From Octadecabacter dasysiphoniae (GTDB lineage: Bacteria > Pseudomonadota > Alphaproteobacteria > Rhodobacterales > Rhodobacteraceae): a stretch of DNA of 64,000 nt. Of the stretch, positions 62,584 to 64,000 are shown in pieces (the first letter of the stretch is position 1; every line of letters begins with the position of its first letter). A model generated the notes under the pieces. The model was given only the letters and a program-made list of their open reading frames with translations, searched no databases and was not told where the DNA came from. Location: the NCBI RefSeq assembly GCF_021532615.1, contig NZ_JAKGAQ010000004.1, positions 248,001-312,000 of the forward strand, read 5' to 3'. Both the position numbers and the translations under genes were made by a program.

Positions 62584-63492
62584 ATGACAAACAGACCAAG
62601 GCTACGACAGCTCGAGGCCCTTAAATCAGTCGCAGATCACGGGACGATGACACGGGCCGCCCATAGTTTGGAAATTTCACAACCCGCGGTCAGCCGGCTG
62701 TTGGCGGATTTGTCCGATGAGCTTGGTTTTGCGCTGTTGGATCGCAAGGACGGGCGGTTGGTGCCAACCCAAGAAGCCCGTTATATTCTGCCCGATATCG
62801 CGCGTGTTCTTGAGATGATGAAAAACATCACCGACACCAGCCAGAACCTGAACGCGCGCACCGCCGGGCACCTTCGGGTTGCGTGCCTGCCGGGGTTCGC
62901 CACAAGCCATCTGCCGGATGTTGTCACGGATTTCTTGACCGAACGGCGCGATGTGACCCTGACGCTGGAACCCGACCGTCCTGAGCGGATCCTCGAATGG
63001 ATCATAGGCGAGCAGTACGATTGCGGGATCACGGACAGTTTTGGCGGCCACCCGGCGATTGACAGCAACACGCTCGACATTCGAACGGTCTGCATCTTTC
63101 CGACCGGCCACCCGTTTGAGGCGCTGGACAGCGTCGGGCCTGAACACCTTGATGGGCAACGGTTCATTCACACGCGCCGCGACAGCAGTTTTTATCAAGA
63201 CCTTGCGGATGTGTTTCGCAAGGCCGCTGTCACGCCACATTCGTTTGTTGAAACGCGCCAGTTTACCGCCGCGTGCGAATTGGTCATGCGTGGGTTGGGG
63301 GTTTCGGTGGTCAGCGAACTGGATGCGCGGACCTATCAGGACCGTCTGCGCTATCGCCCGTTTACACCGAACGTGCCGCACCAGATTTCGATCGTGCGGC
63401 CGATTCACAAGATACCGTCAAAGATCACGCTGGATTTCATGGAGACGTTTGAAAGAAGCCTAAGCGATCTTATTGTCGGGCCAGACACATGA
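62584..63492 (+). CDS. LysR-family transcriptional regulator
   Basis: 302 residues. N-terminal winged HTH (LRQLEALKSVADHGTMTRAAHSLEISQPAVSRLLADLSDELGF) and a periplasmic-binding-like effector domain (about 90-295). Divergent from ugpB with a LysR-type box between, so it probably regulates uptake of the ugp substrate. Co-inducer unknown. Confidence 0.92.
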   Translation: MTNRPRLRQLEALKSVADHGTMTRAAHSLEISQPAVSRLLADLSDELGFALLDRKDGRLVPTQEARYILPDIARVLEMMKNITDTSQNLNARTAGHLRVACLPGFATSHLPDVVTDFLTERRDVTLTLEPDRPERILEWIIGEQYDCGITDSFGGHPAIDSNTLDIRTVCIFPTGHPFEALDSVGPEHLDGQRFIHTRRDSSFYQDLADVFRKAAVTPHSFVETRQFTAACELVMRGLGVSVVSELDARTYQDRLRYRPFTPNVPHQISIVRPIHKIPSKITLDFMETFERSLSDLIVGPDT

Positions 63493-63518
63493 CGTTTTTG
63501 GATCGATCCGACGGGTTC

Positions 63519-64000
63519 CTAAAATAAGCTGACGTAGATTTTGCAGTGAAGATCAGGTTCGCCGTCCTTGATCGTGGTAATGTCGAGGCCAGCGGCGGGC
63601 AAAACGGGAATGAGCGTTTCGTCACCAATGGGCCCATGTTTCATCAGGGCGAATTGATGGGTGGGGCGGGCGCGGGCAGGCAAGGCAACGCCGGACCGCC
63701 ATCGCTGGACAATCTCACCCGAAGGTAATGTTTCGGGGCCGATGTTTTCGAAATCAACCTCACCCCGCGGGTCTTTGACGAAGGTGTCTTCACTGCCGTT
63801 GCCGATAATGCAGTACGTCCAGAACACGCTAGGTGCCGCAAAAGATACCGTAACCACGCGGCCATCGGTGTGCGGCGCAGCGCGCACTAACGCGAGAACA
63901 GGATGCGCCCTGTCTTGGGGGCCGGATGTGTCGGTATCATCGCTAAGCGCCACGTCATCCTGATCGAGCAGGGCCAAGATAAGCGGGCGCTGGGCCCAAT
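63519..64000 (-). CDS. Unknown protein, cut by the right window edge
   Basis: The frame is open from its stop at 63519 to the end of the window with no start needed inside; at least 160 residues. It reads WAQRPLILALLDQDDVALS... and ends in LHCKIYVSLF; no signal peptide, no family recognised. Composition is soluble, beta-rich with SFAAPSVFWTYCIIGN. Convergent with the LysR gene. Confidence 0.5.
   Translation of the reverse strand, partial: WAQRPLILALLDQDDVALSDDTDTSGPQDRAHPVLALVRAAPHTDGRVVTVSFAAPSVFWTYCIIGNGSEDTFVKDPRGEVDFENIGPETLPSGEIVQRWRSGVALPARARPTHQFALMKHGPIGDETLIPVLPAAGLDITTIKDGEPDLHCKIYVSLF

Noticed and set aside
1..64000. tRNA, rRNA, insertion sequences.
   Set aside because: Intergenic regions were scanned by eye for cloverleaf T-loop motifs and transposase ORFs; none were recognised. 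A tRNAscan run would be decisive.

Overview
The window reads as a chromosomal segment of a marine alphaproteobacterium of the Roseobacter group (Rhodobacterales). The basis is GC-rich coding with Gly/Ala/Asp-rich proteins, many ATGA-type start/stop overlaps, and gene content typical of that group: a propionyl-CoA synthetase with TTTGCAAA boxes upstream, a MaeB-type malic enzyme, acyl-CoA dehydrogenase and ligase of the DmdC/DmdB type, LiuR-like MerR regulators, Hint-domain and SPOR proteins. No rRNA, tRNA, transposase, integrase or CRISPR array was recognised. No similarity search was run; all calls come from reading motifs.

Layout. 1-4325: 5' end of prpE, a small lipoprotein, maeB and a VOC-cupin protein. 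4490-9007: a tight nucleoside-salvage operon, cdd-deoA-deoB-add-upp. 9075-16941: a SPOR-domain exported protein, a degenerate M48-like membrane protein, a putative 2OG-Fe(II) oxygenase, an acyl-CoA ligase, an EamA transporter overlapping a sulfotransferase, and a Hint-domain protein. 17081-25531: a fatty-acid beta-oxidation region on the minus strand (fadJ-like, NTF2-like protein, thiolase, GST, ribbon-helix-helix protein, acyl-CoA dehydrogenase, two MerR regulators), which also contains a perfect 30-bp inverted repeat enclosing 146 bp. 25656-36414: two thioesterases, two MATE transporters, arsC-pyrD-DUF952, a 5'-nucleotidase, yedK, a BCCT transporter and a solute-binding protein. 36534-40211: an amino-acid type ABC transporter whose permease starts with a lipobox, an AhpD-like protein, a tyrosine-phosphatase-like protein, DUF1272 and a GlxA-type regulator.

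40248-57892 is the most interesting part: fifteen same-strand genes forming a headless contractile tail (contractile injection system). In transcription order they are an unknown leader protein, sheath, tube, a small protein, a 1049-aa protein in the tape-measure position, a 421-aa putative nuclease toxin, a SUKH-type (SMI1/KNR4) immunity candidate, two probable tail proteins, a gp5/VgrG-like hub-spike, a gp25-like wedge protein, a baseplate J-like protein, a gpI-like wedge protein, a Pro/Gly-rich protein with a helix-hairpin-helix end, and a PAAR-like tip candidate. The order follows Mu/P2-type tails, but capsid, portal, terminase, lysis and integration genes are absent, and no AAA+ ATPase or LysM protein typical of extracellular injection systems is seen. 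The toxin-immunity pair inside the structural operon suggests a weapon aimed at related bacteria.

58264-64000: a ugpBAEC glycerol-3-phosphate ABC operon with a divergent LysR regulator, and a gene cut by the window edge.
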